Source: Fimbriimonadales bacterium
Lineage (GTDB): Bacteria; Armatimonadota; Fimbriimonadia; Fimbriimonadales; ATM1
Assembly (NCBI GenBank): GCA_026129745.1
Contig: JAHCHL010000002.1
Location: 184,002 to 248,001, forward strand
Reading direction: 5' to 3'
Length of the DNA: 64,000 nt
This document shows positions 17,179 to 25,792 of the stretch, piece after piece. Below the pieces are notes generated by a model, which worked only from the letters and a program-made list of their open reading frames with translations, did no database searches and had not been told where the DNA came from. The position numbers and the translations under genes were made by a program. The first letter of the stretch is position 1. Each line of letters begins with the position of its first letter.

Positions 17179-17925
17179 CTACGGAATTTTGACAATGACT
17201 GCGGTGCAGTTGTCTTTGCTGCCGCTTCTCAGTGCAGCGTCGACAAGCTCTCTCGCTGCGCTTCTCGGCGGCAGGGAGGAAATGATTCGATACATTCGGT
17301 CTTCGCCAACCTTCTCGCTGATTCCATCGCTGACCAAGACGATTGTGTCGTTCGATTGCGCGTCGAATTCGCTGATCGTCGGGCGAATGCCATCTTCGCC
17401 GCCAACGACTTGGCTCAGTACATTGCCCATTCGATGGCTCTTCGCCTTGTTTTCTGGAATGCCGAGCGTGTCGATTACAAATAGATGATCGCGTGTCAGT
17501 CGTCTAACTGTGTCGCCTCGAAACTGCAACGCACGACTGTCGCCGACGTGCGCGACATAGACGGTCTTTGGCGTTACGACCGCTGCGACGACCGTTGTGC
17601 CCATTCCCGCTTTTTGCGGATCTTTCTTTGCTGCTTCGAGAATCGCACCTTGGGCGATGCTCATCGCTTCTTCGAGCGATTCGGCTGGATTGTCGAATCC
17701 GTCTTCCGCGAAGAGCGTCTCGAAGACCTTCGCCGCGAGTTTGCTCGCGGTTTGTCCGTGTGCTTGTCCACCCATTCCGTCGGCGACCAACGCGAGCGCG
17801 CTGGAACCGTCCTCCGCAATGAGCGTAAGCATCGTATCTTCGTTGTTTTCGCGCTGGCCAGTTTCAGTATGCGCAGCGACCAAGTCAGAGTTGAGTATTG
17901 CCGCCCTCGTTGCCATGTTAGTCAC
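17179..17925 (-). CDS. PP2C-family Ser/Thr protein phosphatase
   Basis: The 248-residue protein is a bacterial PPM/PP2C phosphatase, usually the partner of Hanks-type Ser/Thr kinases. The metal-binding and catalytic motifs are in order: RENNED near residue 25, DGMGG near 50, GTT near 108, HVGDSRA near 125, SDG near 198 and a final KDN near 239. It is the third gene of an operon with a wall amidase and a membrane-anchored protein, so it may regulate cell-wall turnover. No kinase gene is in this window. The GTG at 17925 overlaps the previous stop by 8 nt; an ATG at 17916 is equally possible. Confidence 0.88.
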   Translation of the reverse strand: MTNMATRAAILNSDLVAAHTETGQRENNEDTMLTLIAEDGSSALALVADGMGGQAHGQTASKLAAKVFETLFAEDGFDNPAESLEEAMSIAQGAILEAAKKDPQKAGMGTTVVAAVVTPKTVYVAHVGDSRALQFRGDTVRRLTRDHLFVIDTLGIPENKAKSHRMGNVLSQVVGGEDGIRPTISEFDAQSNDTIVLVSDGISEKVGEDRMYRIISSLPPRSAARELVDAALRSGSKDNCTAVIVKIP

Positions 17926-18505
17926 CGAACCTCACGGTATCGCTCCCTGAGAACTCCTCTTGTTGCACTCCGTTTCTGTCGACAAGTGTCGTCTTGAATG
18001 AAACAGTCACATCGTTTGGGAGATATTCTTTTGCGCCGCGCAGCGTTACTGCGACTTTCACCTCGCTGCCAAGAAGAAGCTTGCCTTCCACTTCTTCTTG
18101 CATATCATACGACACGTAGCGAATGCGAGCCGGAACGACTTCGACAACGGTTTGTCCGATTTTCCCGCTCAGTGAAATGTTCGCGCCGATGTCCGCTCCA
18201 TCTATACCGGCGTCGATGTATCTGCCATTCGGGACAGAGATGACGATTCGTCCGCGCAGATTGCCGTCTTCTCCGAGCGACTTCTCTCCGAAGATCAGCT
18301 TTGCATTGGGTGACGGTGTTCCGCAACCTCTGAACGCGAACAACGACCATGCAATAAGCGCAATGACAACAACAACCGCAATCCAGATCGCTTTTCGACT
18401 GGTGCCGGAGTCGATGACAGGCTTTTCACCAAGGCCCCCGACCCAAACCCATTCGCCGAATCGCGGCGGGTCGTTCGAATCGTATGGTCTTGGCCTGTCG
18501 TTCAT
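17918..18505 (-). CDS. Single-pass membrane protein of unknown function
   Basis: I recognise no family in this 195-residue protein. It has a proline-rich cytoplasmic N terminus of about 35 residues, one hydrophobic helix (AIWIAVVVVIALIAW) at about 40-55, then a mostly beta-predicted extracytoplasmic domain. Its gene lies between those for an N-acetylmuramoyl-L-alanine amidase and a PP2C phosphatase and almost touches both, which points to a joint role at the cell envelope. The ATG at 18505 directly precedes the amidase stop region without a gap. Confidence 0.65.
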   Translation of the reverse strand: MNDRPRPYDSNDPPRFGEWVWVGGLGEKPVIDSGTSRKAIWIAVVVVIALIAWSLFAFRGCGTPSPNAKLIFGEKSLGEDGNLRGRIVISVPNGRYIDAGIDGADIGANISLSGKIGQTVVEVVPARIRYVSYDMQEEVEGKLLLGSEVKVAVTLRGAKEYLPNDVTVSFKTTLVDRNGVQQEEFSGSDTVRFGD

Positions 18506-19371
18506 CGATTGTTCAAGTAACTGATCGCTCCGGCGGCAATCGCATGCGCCATCAGGTTTTTGTTCGCTTCAACCTTTATCCATTCGGCGTCGTTTTTGTT
18601 GTCCAAAAAGCACATTTCTATGAGCATCACAGGAACTTGACTGAAGATGGATCCTGTGAATGCGCCCTGTTGCTGTCCGACATAGGACTGTTCGTCGCCT
18701 CGCAACCCATTATCCTTCAGTTTTCCTTTCAGCTTCTCTGCCATCGCAGCGTGCATGTGCCTCGAGGCGACGGCTGAAGCTTGCATGACCGCTTGAGAGG
18801 GGCCTGTGACGCCGTCCTTCGTGCCTTGTTTGCGGGGGTAGTAAATCGTGAATCCCGTTCCGCCACCTGCGTCTGCGTGAATTCTAAGCATTAAGTGGGA
18901 CTTTGCGGAGTTTGCGATGTTCGCTCGCTGTCTGTTGGTGACTCTCTCTTCCATGCGCGACTTTGTCATGACCACGGTCACGCCGGTGTTTTCGAGGATT
19001 TTCTTAATGCGAAGCGAAACGTCCCAATTGATCTCTGTTTCGGAGACCCCGTTGACCTTGTGCATTCCGTCGTTCACTTCGCTCGGGTGTCCCGGATCGA
19101 GGCATACGATGAACTGCTGTCTTGGTTGCTGAGGCGCCTGGTAGCTTGCGATCGGCTGAGGCGATTTCGAAGGCGGCACGGGAGGGGTTTTTGGAACGGT
19201 CGGCTCCGGTTGCGGTACGGCTGCGGCAGGCTCCTCAGCGGAAATCCCGGTCAATGCGAGCGTCACGAAGTACCCAGAAGCTCCGCACACGGCCAAAGCC
19301 AGAAAGAAAAGCAAGCTGCGCGCCGCATGGGTCATTCTGCGATTTTGAACCCTAATTGCTATCGTATTCAC
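18502..19371 (-). CDS. N-acetylmuramoyl-L-alanine amidase (Amidase_3), membrane-anchored
   Basis: This 289-residue zinc amidase cleaves the bond between muramic acid and the peptide stem of peptidoglycan. After an N-terminal membrane anchor and a Pro-rich linker (about residues 45-80), the catalytic domain begins at FIVCLDPGHPS, whose His is a zinc ligand. It continues with ETEINWDV (zinc Glu), LMLRIHADAG (zinc His) and the catalytic VMLIEMCFLDN. All expected residues are present. The start may be GTG at 19371 or ATG at 19335, which begins right at the anchor. It heads an operon with a membrane protein and a PP2C phosphatase. Confidence 0.88.
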   Translation of the reverse strand: MNTIAIRVQNRRMTHAARSLLFFLALAVCGASGYFVTLALTGISAEEPAAAVPQPEPTVPKTPPVPPSKSPQPIASYQAPQQPRQQFIVCLDPGHPSEVNDGMHKVNGVSETEINWDVSLRIKKILENTGVTVVMTKSRMEERVTNRQRANIANSAKSHLMLRIHADAGGGTGFTIYYPRKQGTKDGVTGPSQAVMQASAVASRHMHAAMAEKLKGKLKDNGLRGDEQSYVGQQQGAFTGSIFSQVPVMLIEMCFLDNKNDAEWIKVEANKNLMAHAIAAGAISYLNNR

Positions 19372-19446
19372 CTCTTACCCATCGGCAAATCTTGCCAAAT
19401 CACCAGTTCTGCTTAGGTCTTTGACGCCCTGAACGCGTCTGCAGGG

Positions 19447-20589
19447 TCAGAAGAAGTTATAGCAGCATACAGGCATCGGGGTTAGGAGCTTCGCCGCCGC
19501 CTCGACCGATTTTCCGCTCACCAAGCCATGCGCGGCAAGCCGATCGAGAGAAGGCTGACCTAACAGGGCCTGGGTGAACGCCCCGACCGAGAGCTGCAGT
19601 TCTGCGGAATCAGACCTTTCGACTCTGACCCCGCTGGGGTCGAAGCAAACTTTCCATGGGCCTCGGTTGTCTGGGATTGAAACGTCTTCCAGTTGGAAGG
19701 TGAACTCGCCGCCAGCAGATGGTTGTAGGCAACGAAGTGCAGCCGGGACATCGATGGTGCGAAACATGATGGGTCTGAAAAGGCTGATCTCTGCGCCGTA
19801 GTCGTAATACTGCGCCAAAAATGGGCTGTCGGACGGCTCGATCCAAGTCAGTTTGCCTCGGTTGATTCCGACATTCTTGAGTAGGCCGAGGCATGAACGG
19901 TAGCCTGCTGGGGACGTCCAAGCGATCTCGCTGGCCGAAGTCTCGCCCCAAAAATCGCCAAGGTTCCGAATGACTACATACGCTTCGGGTGGGTCGCCAA
20001 TCAAGTATCGGACTGGGGTGGGGTCCGCATCTCTGAGCAAGTGTCGCCAAAAGGTCTCGGAGCGCGTCCACATCCCAGAGTACTTGCTTGCGAAGGCACG
20101 ATAGACCGCAGCGAACTTCTGCCAGTCCTCTGGGCTCGCTTCTCTTGCTCGAAGCTCGCATGCAAGTTCCGGCAGGCGATCGGCTGGCATCGAGATTTTG
20201 AATCGCTGGCCGGCGACTTCGTATCCGAACCGCCTGTAGTAGCCCTCTTTGAATGGATAAAGTGAGGAGAGTAGGTAGCCTTCGGAGCGCATGTAATCGA
20301 GGGCGAATCGCATCATTTCTCCGCCAATCCCTGAGAACCTGGATTCCGGCAGAACCGCGACCCCAGCGACTCCCCCGCAGCGCAGCACGGACGGGCCTCG
20401 CGTCGCGTCCATGTGCTCGATGGTAAAACCGCCGACGACATCACCGTCGACGTCCGCGACGAAAACGGAGTTCTCTTCGACGATCGGCTCGTTCGCTTCT
20501 CTTGATTTCCCACCCCGAAAGGCGAGCGACCATAGGCGCGACAGCGCGGCCGTATCCTCTTCTCGGAAGGCGCGAATCGTCAGGCTCAT
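19447..20589 (-). CDS. Eis-like GNAT acetyltransferase
   Basis: The 380-residue length and layout fit the Eis family: two GNAT-type regions followed by an SCP2-like C-terminal domain. The first GNAT region has the acetyl-CoA loop (LPESRFSGIGGEMM) near residue 80 and the LYPFKEGYYRRFGYE segment with the conserved tyrosine. The chain ends in Phe, whose carboxylate serves as general base in mycobacterial Eis. Family members acetylate lysines or aminoglycosides at several positions; a resistance role here is not shown. TAGAAT lies 9 nt before the ATG at 20589. The 75 nt between this gene and the amidase start hold nothing recognisable. Confidence 0.82.
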   Translation of the reverse strand: MSLTIRAFREEDTAALSRLWSLAFRGGKSREANEPIVEENSVFVADVDGDVVGGFTIEHMDATRGPSVLRCGGVAGVAVLPESRFSGIGGEMMRFALDYMRSEGYLLSSLYPFKEGYYRRFGYEVAGQRFKISMPADRLPELACELRAREASPEDWQKFAAVYRAFASKYSGMWTRSETFWRHLLRDADPTPVRYLIGDPPEAYVVIRNLGDFWGETSASEIAWTSPAGYRSCLGLLKNVGINRGKLTWIEPSDSPFLAQYYDYGAEISLFRPIMFRTIDVPAALRCLQPSAGGEFTFQLEDVSIPDNRGPWKVCFDPSGVRVERSDSAELQLSVGAFTQALLGQPSLDRLAAHGLVSGKSVEAAAKLLTPMPVCCYNFF

Positions 20590-20666
20590 GCGCGTTTCAT
20601 TCTACGCGAAAGGCGCTCATTGAAGTCGCAAAAGCGGCGCAACATAAGCTTTGATTCGCGTTACGG

Positions 20667-20672
20667 TAGACT
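20667..20672 (+). promoter_or_regulatory. -10 box TAGACT that decides the SRPBCC gene start
   Basis: TAGACT lies 7 nt before a GTG at 20680, exactly where the conserved domain begins. The upstream in-frame start at 20620 would put this box inside the coding region, so the GTG is the better start. Confidence 0.5.
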
Positions 20673-20679
20673 TTCGCTT

Positions 20680-21129
20680 GTGCCCGTCATAGAACATTCG
20701 ATTGTGATCGATGCACCTATCGAGAAGGTTTTTGCCATTGCCCGCGACGCGGAGTCTTATCCGGAATTCATGCCGGATGTGAAGTCTATTGAGATCCTTG
20801 AAAAGAGCGATGACGGAAACGAACTCAAAACAAGGTGGGCAGGACGGATCCCTCAATTCGGATTGACTGTAAAGTGGACGCAACAAGAGAAGTGGGATCC
20901 CGTTAACTTCAAATCGGAATACAAACAGATCGAAGGCGACTACGACAAAATGGAAGGTTGGTGGAAGTTTGCGAGAGAGGGCGAAGGAACACGCTTCGAT
21001 TCTTGGCTCGATTACGAGTACAACGTACCGCTCGTCGGGCCGCTGTTACACAAAGTTGTGAAGCACATCGTCGAGCAGAACATCGACGGAATCATGAAGG
21101 CTATCAAGCAGCGCGCTGAATCCACTTAG
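20680..21129 (+). CDS. SRPBCC-family (polyketide cyclase/coenzyme Q-binding-like) protein
   Basis: The 149-residue protein has the START/SRPBCC fold: an N-terminal strand (EHSIVIDAPIEKVFAIARDAESYPEFMPDVKSIEIL), a curved sheet and a long C-terminal helix (LHKVVKHIVEQNIDGIMKAIKQRA). These proteins bind hydrophobic ligands; close relatives include Coq10-like quinone-binding and ribosome-associated toxin RatA-type proteins. No catalytic residues can be assigned. The start is GTG at 20680, supported by a leaderless-type -10 box. Its stop overlaps the stop of the convergent glycosyltransferase gene by 4 nt. Confidence 0.8.
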   Translation: MPVIEHSIVIDAPIEKVFAIARDAESYPEFMPDVKSIEILEKSDDGNELKTRWAGRIPQFGLTVKWTQQEKWDPVNFKSEYKQIEGDYDKMEGWWKFAREGEGTRFDSWLDYEYNVPLVGPLLHKVVKHIVEQNIDGIMKAIKQRAEST

Positions 21130-22982
21130 GCCGCAGACTCTTCTTGATCGGAGAGGACGACTTCCAGATTGAATGCTGCACGATGATGGTTAGGGTCGAC
21201 TTCGAGCGCTTTCTTATACGACAGAACCGCGCCTTCAACTGAACCAGACCGAACCATCGCATTGCCCAACATAAACCAGGCTTCTGCATTGGCAGAGTCG
21301 TAAAGAAGTCCTTTTTGATAGCACTCCGCAGATTCGAATGGGCACCTGTTTTTGAGCAGAAGATCGCCCGCGCAAAAGTAGGCGTTCGCGTTTGTCGGAT
21401 CCAATTCGATTGCTTGGTGATAACATTCGAGCGCATTCTGCAGTTGGCCAACGCATTCCAATGCTCGCCCTGCGGCGACGCACATGGTTGAATCGAACTC
21501 GAAGCGATTCGCTCCTGCAAGAAACGCTTCTGCCAATGCCACGCTGTCTTCAGCGACTTCTGCCGTCTTGATCCAATCCAACCACAAGTCCCTGTTGTCC
21601 GGTTGCTCCAATGCGTTCGCTTTGGCTTGCTCGAGTGCGTCTTCCTTTCGCTGCAACGCAACGAGAATCGCTGTCTCAAGCGAACTTGCTTTCCATCGCT
21701 CGATCGACCGGTCGCCGGGTTCGCCGGAGTTGAGCTTTTTCGTTCTTGCGCGTCGGACTGATTCGAGCGCTTGTTCGAGCCTTCCCAGTTCGGCGAGCGA
21801 GCACGCACGGGAATAGTCGATCAGTACACCACCGTAGCCAGTTGCGTCCGCTGCGTCGCACACTGCGATCGCTTCTTCGAATCTGCCTATGTTGTGCAAA
21901 GAGAACGCCCAAAGATGCCGCATGTACTGGCCGTAGTCTCCGTTGCCTTTATCTGCTGCAAGTTCAAACTCTCTTGCGGCTTTTTCGAATTCGCCTGCGG
22001 TGAAATAGGCGTTTCCGAGATTGAAATGCTGAAATGAATCGGTCGGATTCTCTCCAAGCTCCGCCTGCAGCATCGCAACTGTGCGCCTAATCTTTTCTTT
22101 TTGCGCCATCTCCGACTTTAGATATCCGTAGTGTTCGATGGTTGCTCCTTCAAGCTGCGCAACCGGCATTCCCAGACTCGCAATCGAAGGAGTGATTTGC
22201 TCATGAATTCGGCCTTCGAAACGAATTTCGGGCAGCAGTCTAAAGAGTCTGCATGGACGATGTTCGAGCTGATCCCGTTTCAAGTCATCGGATAGGAAAT
22301 TGATAATTGGGATCGTGAAGCCTCCGAAGTGAGGTCGAATCATCGCGGACAGCAAGGCAGTTTGAGAGTTTTGTGCGAGCCGTTCGTCGGCATCGATCCA
22401 AAGGGCCCACGTACCGGTCGCCAAATCGAGTGATGCATTTCTCGCGGCGGCAAAGTCGTCGCACCATTCGAACACGCCAACTTTCGCTCCAAAGGCAAGC
22501 GCCACATCGACGGTGTCATCGCTTGATCCCGTGTCGACGACGACGATTTCATCCGCGACTCCGCCGATGCTTGCGAGACACTCCGGCAAGTTCGCTTGTT
22601 CGTCTTTCACGATCAAGCAAGCAGACAGTCGAAGATCTGGAAGCGGTTCTAACGAGACATTTCGCTTTGCTGCAAGATCGACAAGCGACTCAAAAGCTGC
22701 TTGCGATTGCGCATCGCAGATTCCGAGCTTGCGGTCTGCAAGGGCTTTGAGATGGAAGTGCGCGGCGAGCATTCGCAACAGTTCTGCGCTGTTCGCGGCT
22801 TCGACGTGATGAAGCGCTTGTGCTTCGCGAGCATGCAAGCAAAGCGCAATGCCATAGGCGGCATTGAGTTCGGGGTGTGCAGGGAATTGCCGAACCCCTT
22901 GCGATAAGACGCTTTCGGCTTCGTCCCATCGACTTTCCGACTGGAGCTTCTTGGCGCGGTCGAGAATTTCGGCTGGTTTCAC
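21126..22982 (-). CDS. Family 2 glycosyltransferase with TPR repeats
   Basis: The 618-residue protein starts with TPR-like helices (about 1-110), then a GT-A glycosyltransferase domain starting at LSACLIVKDEQANLPECL. Here DTGSSDDT binds the nucleotide sugar and WIDADE (about residue 215) is the DXD-type metal motif. A long array of tetratricopeptide repeats (FQHFNLGNAYFTAGEFEKAA and others) follows to the end. Such SunT/TPR proteins glycosylate peptides, flagellins or surface polymers; the target is unknown. The start is GTG at 22982, 4 nt after the stop of the MerR-like gene, so the two are probably co-transcribed. Confidence 0.85.
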   Translation of the reverse strand: MKPAEILDRAKKLQSESRWDEAESVLSQGVRQFPAHPELNAAYGIALCLHAREAQALHHVEAANSAELLRMLAAHFHLKALADRKLGICDAQSQAAFESLVDLAAKRNVSLEPLPDLRLSACLIVKDEQANLPECLASIGGVADEIVVVDTGSSDDTVDVALAFGAKVGVFEWCDDFAAARNASLDLATGTWALWIDADERLAQNSQTALLSAMIRPHFGGFTIPIINFLSDDLKRDQLEHRPCRLFRLLPEIRFEGRIHEQITPSIASLGMPVAQLEGATIEHYGYLKSEMAQKEKIRRTVAMLQAELGENPTDSFQHFNLGNAYFTAGEFEKAAREFELAADKGNGDYGQYMRHLWAFSLHNIGRFEEAIAVCDAADATGYGGVLIDYSRACSLAELGRLEQALESVRRARTKKLNSGEPGDRSIERWKASSLETAILVALQRKEDALEQAKANALEQPDNRDLWLDWIKTAEVAEDSVALAEAFLAGANRFEFDSTMCVAAGRALECVGQLQNALECYHQAIELDPTNANAYFCAGDLLLKNRCPFESAECYQKGLLYDSANAEAWFMLGNAMVRSGSVEGAVLSYKKALEVDPNHHRAAFNLEVVLSDQEESAA

Positions 22983-22986
22983 ATTC

Positions 22987-23256
22987 TTACGCCGCTGAGC
23001 GATGAATCAGCTGCAAGTGCCGCCTCGCGCCGGCGATACTGTACATCTCATCGCGAAGCAACCTCTTGATTGCAAAGACTGTTCGGATGTCTTCCGGCCC
23101 ATACCTGCGCTGTCCACCCGCCGTTCTGGATGGTGAAAGGAACTCCTTGAATTCGGTTTCCCAATAGCGCAGGGTGTGAATTTCGACACCGGTGATCGCG
23201 CTTGCGGCGCTGATGCTCACCGTTTCGGTTCCGTTGTAAGCAGCTGTATTCGGCAT
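22987..23256 (-). CDS. MerR-family transcriptional regulator (short)
   Basis: An 89-residue MerR-type DNA-binding protein. A winged helix-turn-helix (SISAASAITGVEIHTLRYWE) is followed by the GGQRRYGPEDIRTVFAIKRLLRDE wing and helix typical of the family. It is little more than the DNA-binding domain; no effector domain or metal-binding cysteines are present. The ATG at 23256 fits the domain start; earlier in-frame starts add unrelated residues. It is divergent from the Xer recombinase gene across 145 nt and lies directly upstream of the glycosyltransferase gene, which it may control. Confidence 0.8.
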   Translation of the reverse strand: MPNTAAYNGTETVSISAASAITGVEIHTLRYWETEFKEFLSPSRTAGGQRRYGPEDIRTVFAIKRLLRDEMYSIAGARRHLQLIHRSAA

Positions 23257-23401
23257 GCCTTGTCTATCGCTCCACAAAAAACGTGCTTTGTTCTCCCCGG
23301 TCAAATTATCGGCCCAGCCTGGAGTTTTTGCAGGGTGCGCCAGGTTACGAGGAGTCGCCCGGTGGAGTGATCGGCGGTTATTGCGCGAAGCTTTAGACTG
23401 A

Positions 23402-24292
23402 ATGGGCGTCTTAATTGCCGTGAAGACCACGCTGGACGAAGCGATCGACCGGTTTCTGGCGCACTTGTCAGCCGACAGGTCGGCGCACACTGTCAGGAGC
23501 TACGGCAGCGATCTCGCCCAGCTCGCTGCCGTCGCAGCCGAATCTGGCATATCCAAGGCGAGCGACCTGACTCCTGACGCGGTCCGGGCATTTCTTCGAA
23601 AGACCGCGCGGACTCCCGTCACTCGCGCAAGAAAGCTCAGCTCGGCGAAGGCGTTTTCGAAGTTCATGGTCAAGACAGGAATGGCTTCGCAGGACGTTTG
23701 CTCAGGGCTCGACGCTCCCATTGCGCGCAAGCGCCTGCCGAAGGACATCTCGCCGGAGCAGGCTGCTCAGCTCGTCGAAGCAGAGGTCGGCAAATGCCCG
23801 CTACGGGATCGGGCGATTCTTGAGCTGCTTTACGGCGCCGGGCTTCGTGCGAGCGAGGTCGTTGGACTGAACCTCGAAGACTTGGAGCTAAGAGATCGGA
23901 GTGCGAGGGTCATGGGAAAAGGGCGCAAGGAGAGGATTGTTTTTTATGGTGAGTCTTGCGCCAATGCGATAGCAGACTATCTCGAGTCTGAGCGCGGGAC
24001 CGGAGGTTCGCCTGCGCTGTTCGTCAATCGCCAGGGCAAGCGGCTCGGCCAACGGACCTTGCAAAACATCGTTGCGCGAAGGCGCGCCCTTGCTGGCGTT
24101 TCCCCTGATGTGTCACCGCACTCATTGCGTCACAGTTTTGCGACGCACATGCTCACCGGTGGGGCCGACTTGAAGACCTTACAGCAGCTGCTCGGCCACG
24201 AAAGCCTGGAGACGACTCAGGTTTACACGCACGTCTCGATCGAACGGCTTCGCAAAGTGGTCGCCAAGAAGCATCCACGCGGGCGCGGTTAA
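23402..24292 (+). CDS. Tyrosine recombinase, XerC/XerD-like
   Basis: The 296-residue protein has the normal length and all catalytic motifs of Xer recombinases: SAM-like N-terminal domain to about residue 100, first Arg in GAGLRASEV, Lys in GKGRKER, HSLRHSFATHML, then LGHESLETTQVYTHV with the nucleophilic Tyr. It probably resolves chromosome dimers. TAGACT lies just upstream, but only 2 nt from the ATG at 23402; a GTG at 23420 is an alternative start. It sits apart from the mobile island at the window end and its sequence style matches its chromosomal neighbours, so I read it as a housekeeping gene. Confidence 0.88.
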   Translation: MGVLIAVKTTLDEAIDRFLAHLSADRSAHTVRSYGSDLAQLAAVAAESGISKASDLTPDAVRAFLRKTARTPVTRARKLSSAKAFSKFMVKTGMASQDVCSGLDAPIARKRLPKDISPEQAAQLVEAEVGKCPLRDRAILELLYGAGLRASEVVGLNLEDLELRDRSARVMGKGRKERIVFYGESCANAIADYLESERGTGGSPALFVNRQGKRLGQRTLQNIVARRRALAGVSPDVSPHSLRHSFATHMLTGGADLKTLQQLLGHESLETTQVYTHVSIERLRKVVAKKHPRGRG

Positions 24293-24299
24293 AGGAGGA

Positions 24300-24317
24300 G
24301 GCCCGCTTTCGCGGGCC
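24300..24317. terminator. GC-rich hairpin between convergent genes
   Basis: GGCCCGC, a TTTC loop and GCGGGCC form a perfect 7-bp hairpin just after the Xer gene and before the end of the convergent small gene. No T tract follows on either side, so termination efficiency is uncertain. Confidence 0.6.
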
Positions 24318-24345
24318 TTGAGGAGGGTGAGATGTGAGGTATCGG

Positions 24346-24708
24346 CTACGCAGGCACCGGCCTACGAGCCAAATCGATCACTGTGTTCTGTTTATCGTCG
24401 GCAAGGCGAAGCCTGAGCGCGTCGACATCTTCAATGCGGAGCAGTTGGATGGCTCCGTCGTTCGAGTAGAGCGCGATGAAGTGCGATCCTCTTTCTCCGA
24501 CGATGGTGTATCTGCCCTTTTCGTCGGTGTTTGTGTCGAAGCATCGGAGATGGAATCCGCCGTATGCGTCGAGGGTCAGTTGGAACTTGTCTCCGCCCAC
24601 AGCCTTGACCCACGTTCCCGCCAGCGTTCTGCGAAGCGGTGCGTAGATCCGGCTCCAGACTCTATCGTGCTTTTCAACTGTTTCTTTGATCTCTTGTGTG
24701 GCAACCAT
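24346..24708 (-). CDS. Hypothetical protein
   Basis: A 120-residue protein that I do not recognise. It has a charged helical N terminus (residues 1-30), then a compact, beta-rich domain with TWVKAVGGDKFQLTLDAYGG and RYTIVGERGSHFIALY, without cysteines, signal peptide or membrane segments. The start is supported by GAAGGA about 8 nt before the ATG. The competing frame on the other strand is less credible because it lacks a ribosome binding site and is rich in Arg and Ser. The gene stands alone between the Xer gene and a 288-nt non-coding stretch. Confidence 0.55.
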   Translation of the reverse strand: MVATQEIKETVEKHDRVWSRIYAPLRRTLAGTWVKAVGGDKFQLTLDAYGGFHLRCFDTNTDEKGRYTIVGERGSHFIALYSNDGAIQLLRIEDVDALRLRLADDKQNTVIDLARRPVPA

Positions 24709-24996
24709 GCTTGTATCCTTCTCGGGAATTTCCCTTTGTCACACGGATTAACCGAAGAAAAGTCCGCTGCGTTACCAAATGTTCCAGATCGGGGACGAAA
24801 GGCCCGGAATCGGCATCGGGCGCACAGTTGTTTGAACCGTTCAGGCGTTTTTGAAACGAATAGGCCATAAGGGCAAGGCTGCAACGGTTCAAGTAGCCGC
24901 CGCCTTGCACAAACGTCAAAGAGTGGCCGGGTAATTTCAAGAGAACGTAAAGACTGCATTGCTTCGGATATGCTCTAAGCACAAGGAGAAATGACT
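24709..24996. other. Intergenic region with no recognised gene
   Basis: This 288-nt stretch separates divergent genes. Reading frames in it are short and lack ribosome binding sites. It must hold the promoters of both neighbours; TATGCT near 24969-24974 is a possible -10 box for the SIMPL gene. I see no RNA gene or repeat. Confidence 0.4.
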
Positions 24997-25689
24997 ATGA
25001 AGGCACTTTTTATGACCCTCGCATGCGCAGCGATGACGATTGCAATCGCGCAAGAGAAACCCCAGATACCTTTCATCACAACGACAGGCAGCGGCTTGAT
25101 CTTGGCTGATCCTGATGAAGCGACCGTGCGATTGGGCGTTACCAAGCAAGCGCGCACAGCGGCCGAAGCGCAAGCCCAAGCGAACGAAGTGATCCAGCCC
25201 TTGTTATCGCGCATCGATGCACTTGGGATCGACCGAAAAAACGTTCAAACATCACGGCTAATGCTCAACCCTGTTTACAGCAGCCAGCCGGGTGCACAGA
25301 CGATCGTGGGTTATCGAGCGACCAGCACGCTGTCTGTTCGGCTAACCGATTTCACGCTCATTGGAAAAGTGATCGATGCGTCGATCGCGGTGGGCGGCAA
25401 CACACTTGAAGGCGTGTCATTCGGTTTGCGCGACGATATGGCAGCGAGACTCGAAGCGCTTAAACAAGCTGCGCAAGAAGCGAAAGCCAAAGCAGAGGCG
25501 CTTGCAGCTGCGCTCGGAGTTCGGTTGGGAGTTCTCTTCGAAGTCGTGGAAGGTGGTGCGAGTTGGGCGCCGATGGCCATGGACTTTGCAAAGAGCGAAG
25601 CAATGGTTCAAGCTGAAACACCTGTCGAACCAGGTCAGATCACCGTTACGGCGAGCGTAACGGTTCGATATGTGATCATAACGAGCTGA
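24997..25689 (+). CDS. SIMPL (DUF541) domain exported protein
   Basis: The 230-residue protein has a signal peptide (MKALFMTLACAAMTIAIAQ) and a single SIMPL/DUF541 domain beginning ITTTGSGLILADPDEATVRLGV, with the typical long helix rich in Ala and Glu (LKQAAQEAKAKAEALAAALG) near residues 150-175. Members are periplasmic or surface proteins of unclear biochemical function. The ATG at 24997 is preferred over 24991 because AAGGAG then has a spacing of 8 nt. It is a single-gene unit upstream of the flagellar operon. Confidence 0.85.
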   Translation: MKALFMTLACAAMTIAIAQEKPQIPFITTTGSGLILADPDEATVRLGVTKQARTAAEAQAQANEVIQPLLSRIDALGIDRKNVQTSRLMLNPVYSSQPGAQTIVGYRATSTLSVRLTDFTLIGKVIDASIAVGGNTLEGVSFGLRDDMAARLEALKQAAQEAKAKAEALAAALGVRLGVLFEVVEGGASWAPMAMDFAKSEAMVQAETPVEPGQITVTASVTVRYVIITS

Positions 25690-25753
25690 GCCATTGCGAA
25701 ATCCAATCGACAGATTATCGACAAACCTCAAGTAAATTGCAAACTTCTCGCCC

Positions 25754-25780
25754 TAAACGGAATTCATAGCTCGCCAGACA
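25754..25780 (+). promoter_or_regulatory. Weak flagellar sigma-28-like promoter candidate upstream of flgF
   Basis: TAAA at 25754-25757 is followed after 15 nt by GCCAGACA, which matches the FliA -10 consensus GCCGATAA at only four of eight positions. It lies about 13 nt before flgF. The spacing is right but the match is poor. Confidence 0.2.
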
Positions 25781-25792
25781 ATCGGTTCGAGC

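Noticed and set aside
23402..24292. Xer gene as the integrase of another island
   Set aside because: It has a full set of XerC/D motifs and a chromosomal setting, with no tRNA or direct repeats around it.
24334..24870. Plus-strand frame of 178 codons opposite the 120-residue gene
   Set aside because: No ribosome binding site or recognisable fold; the minus-strand frame has a good site and a more protein-like composition.
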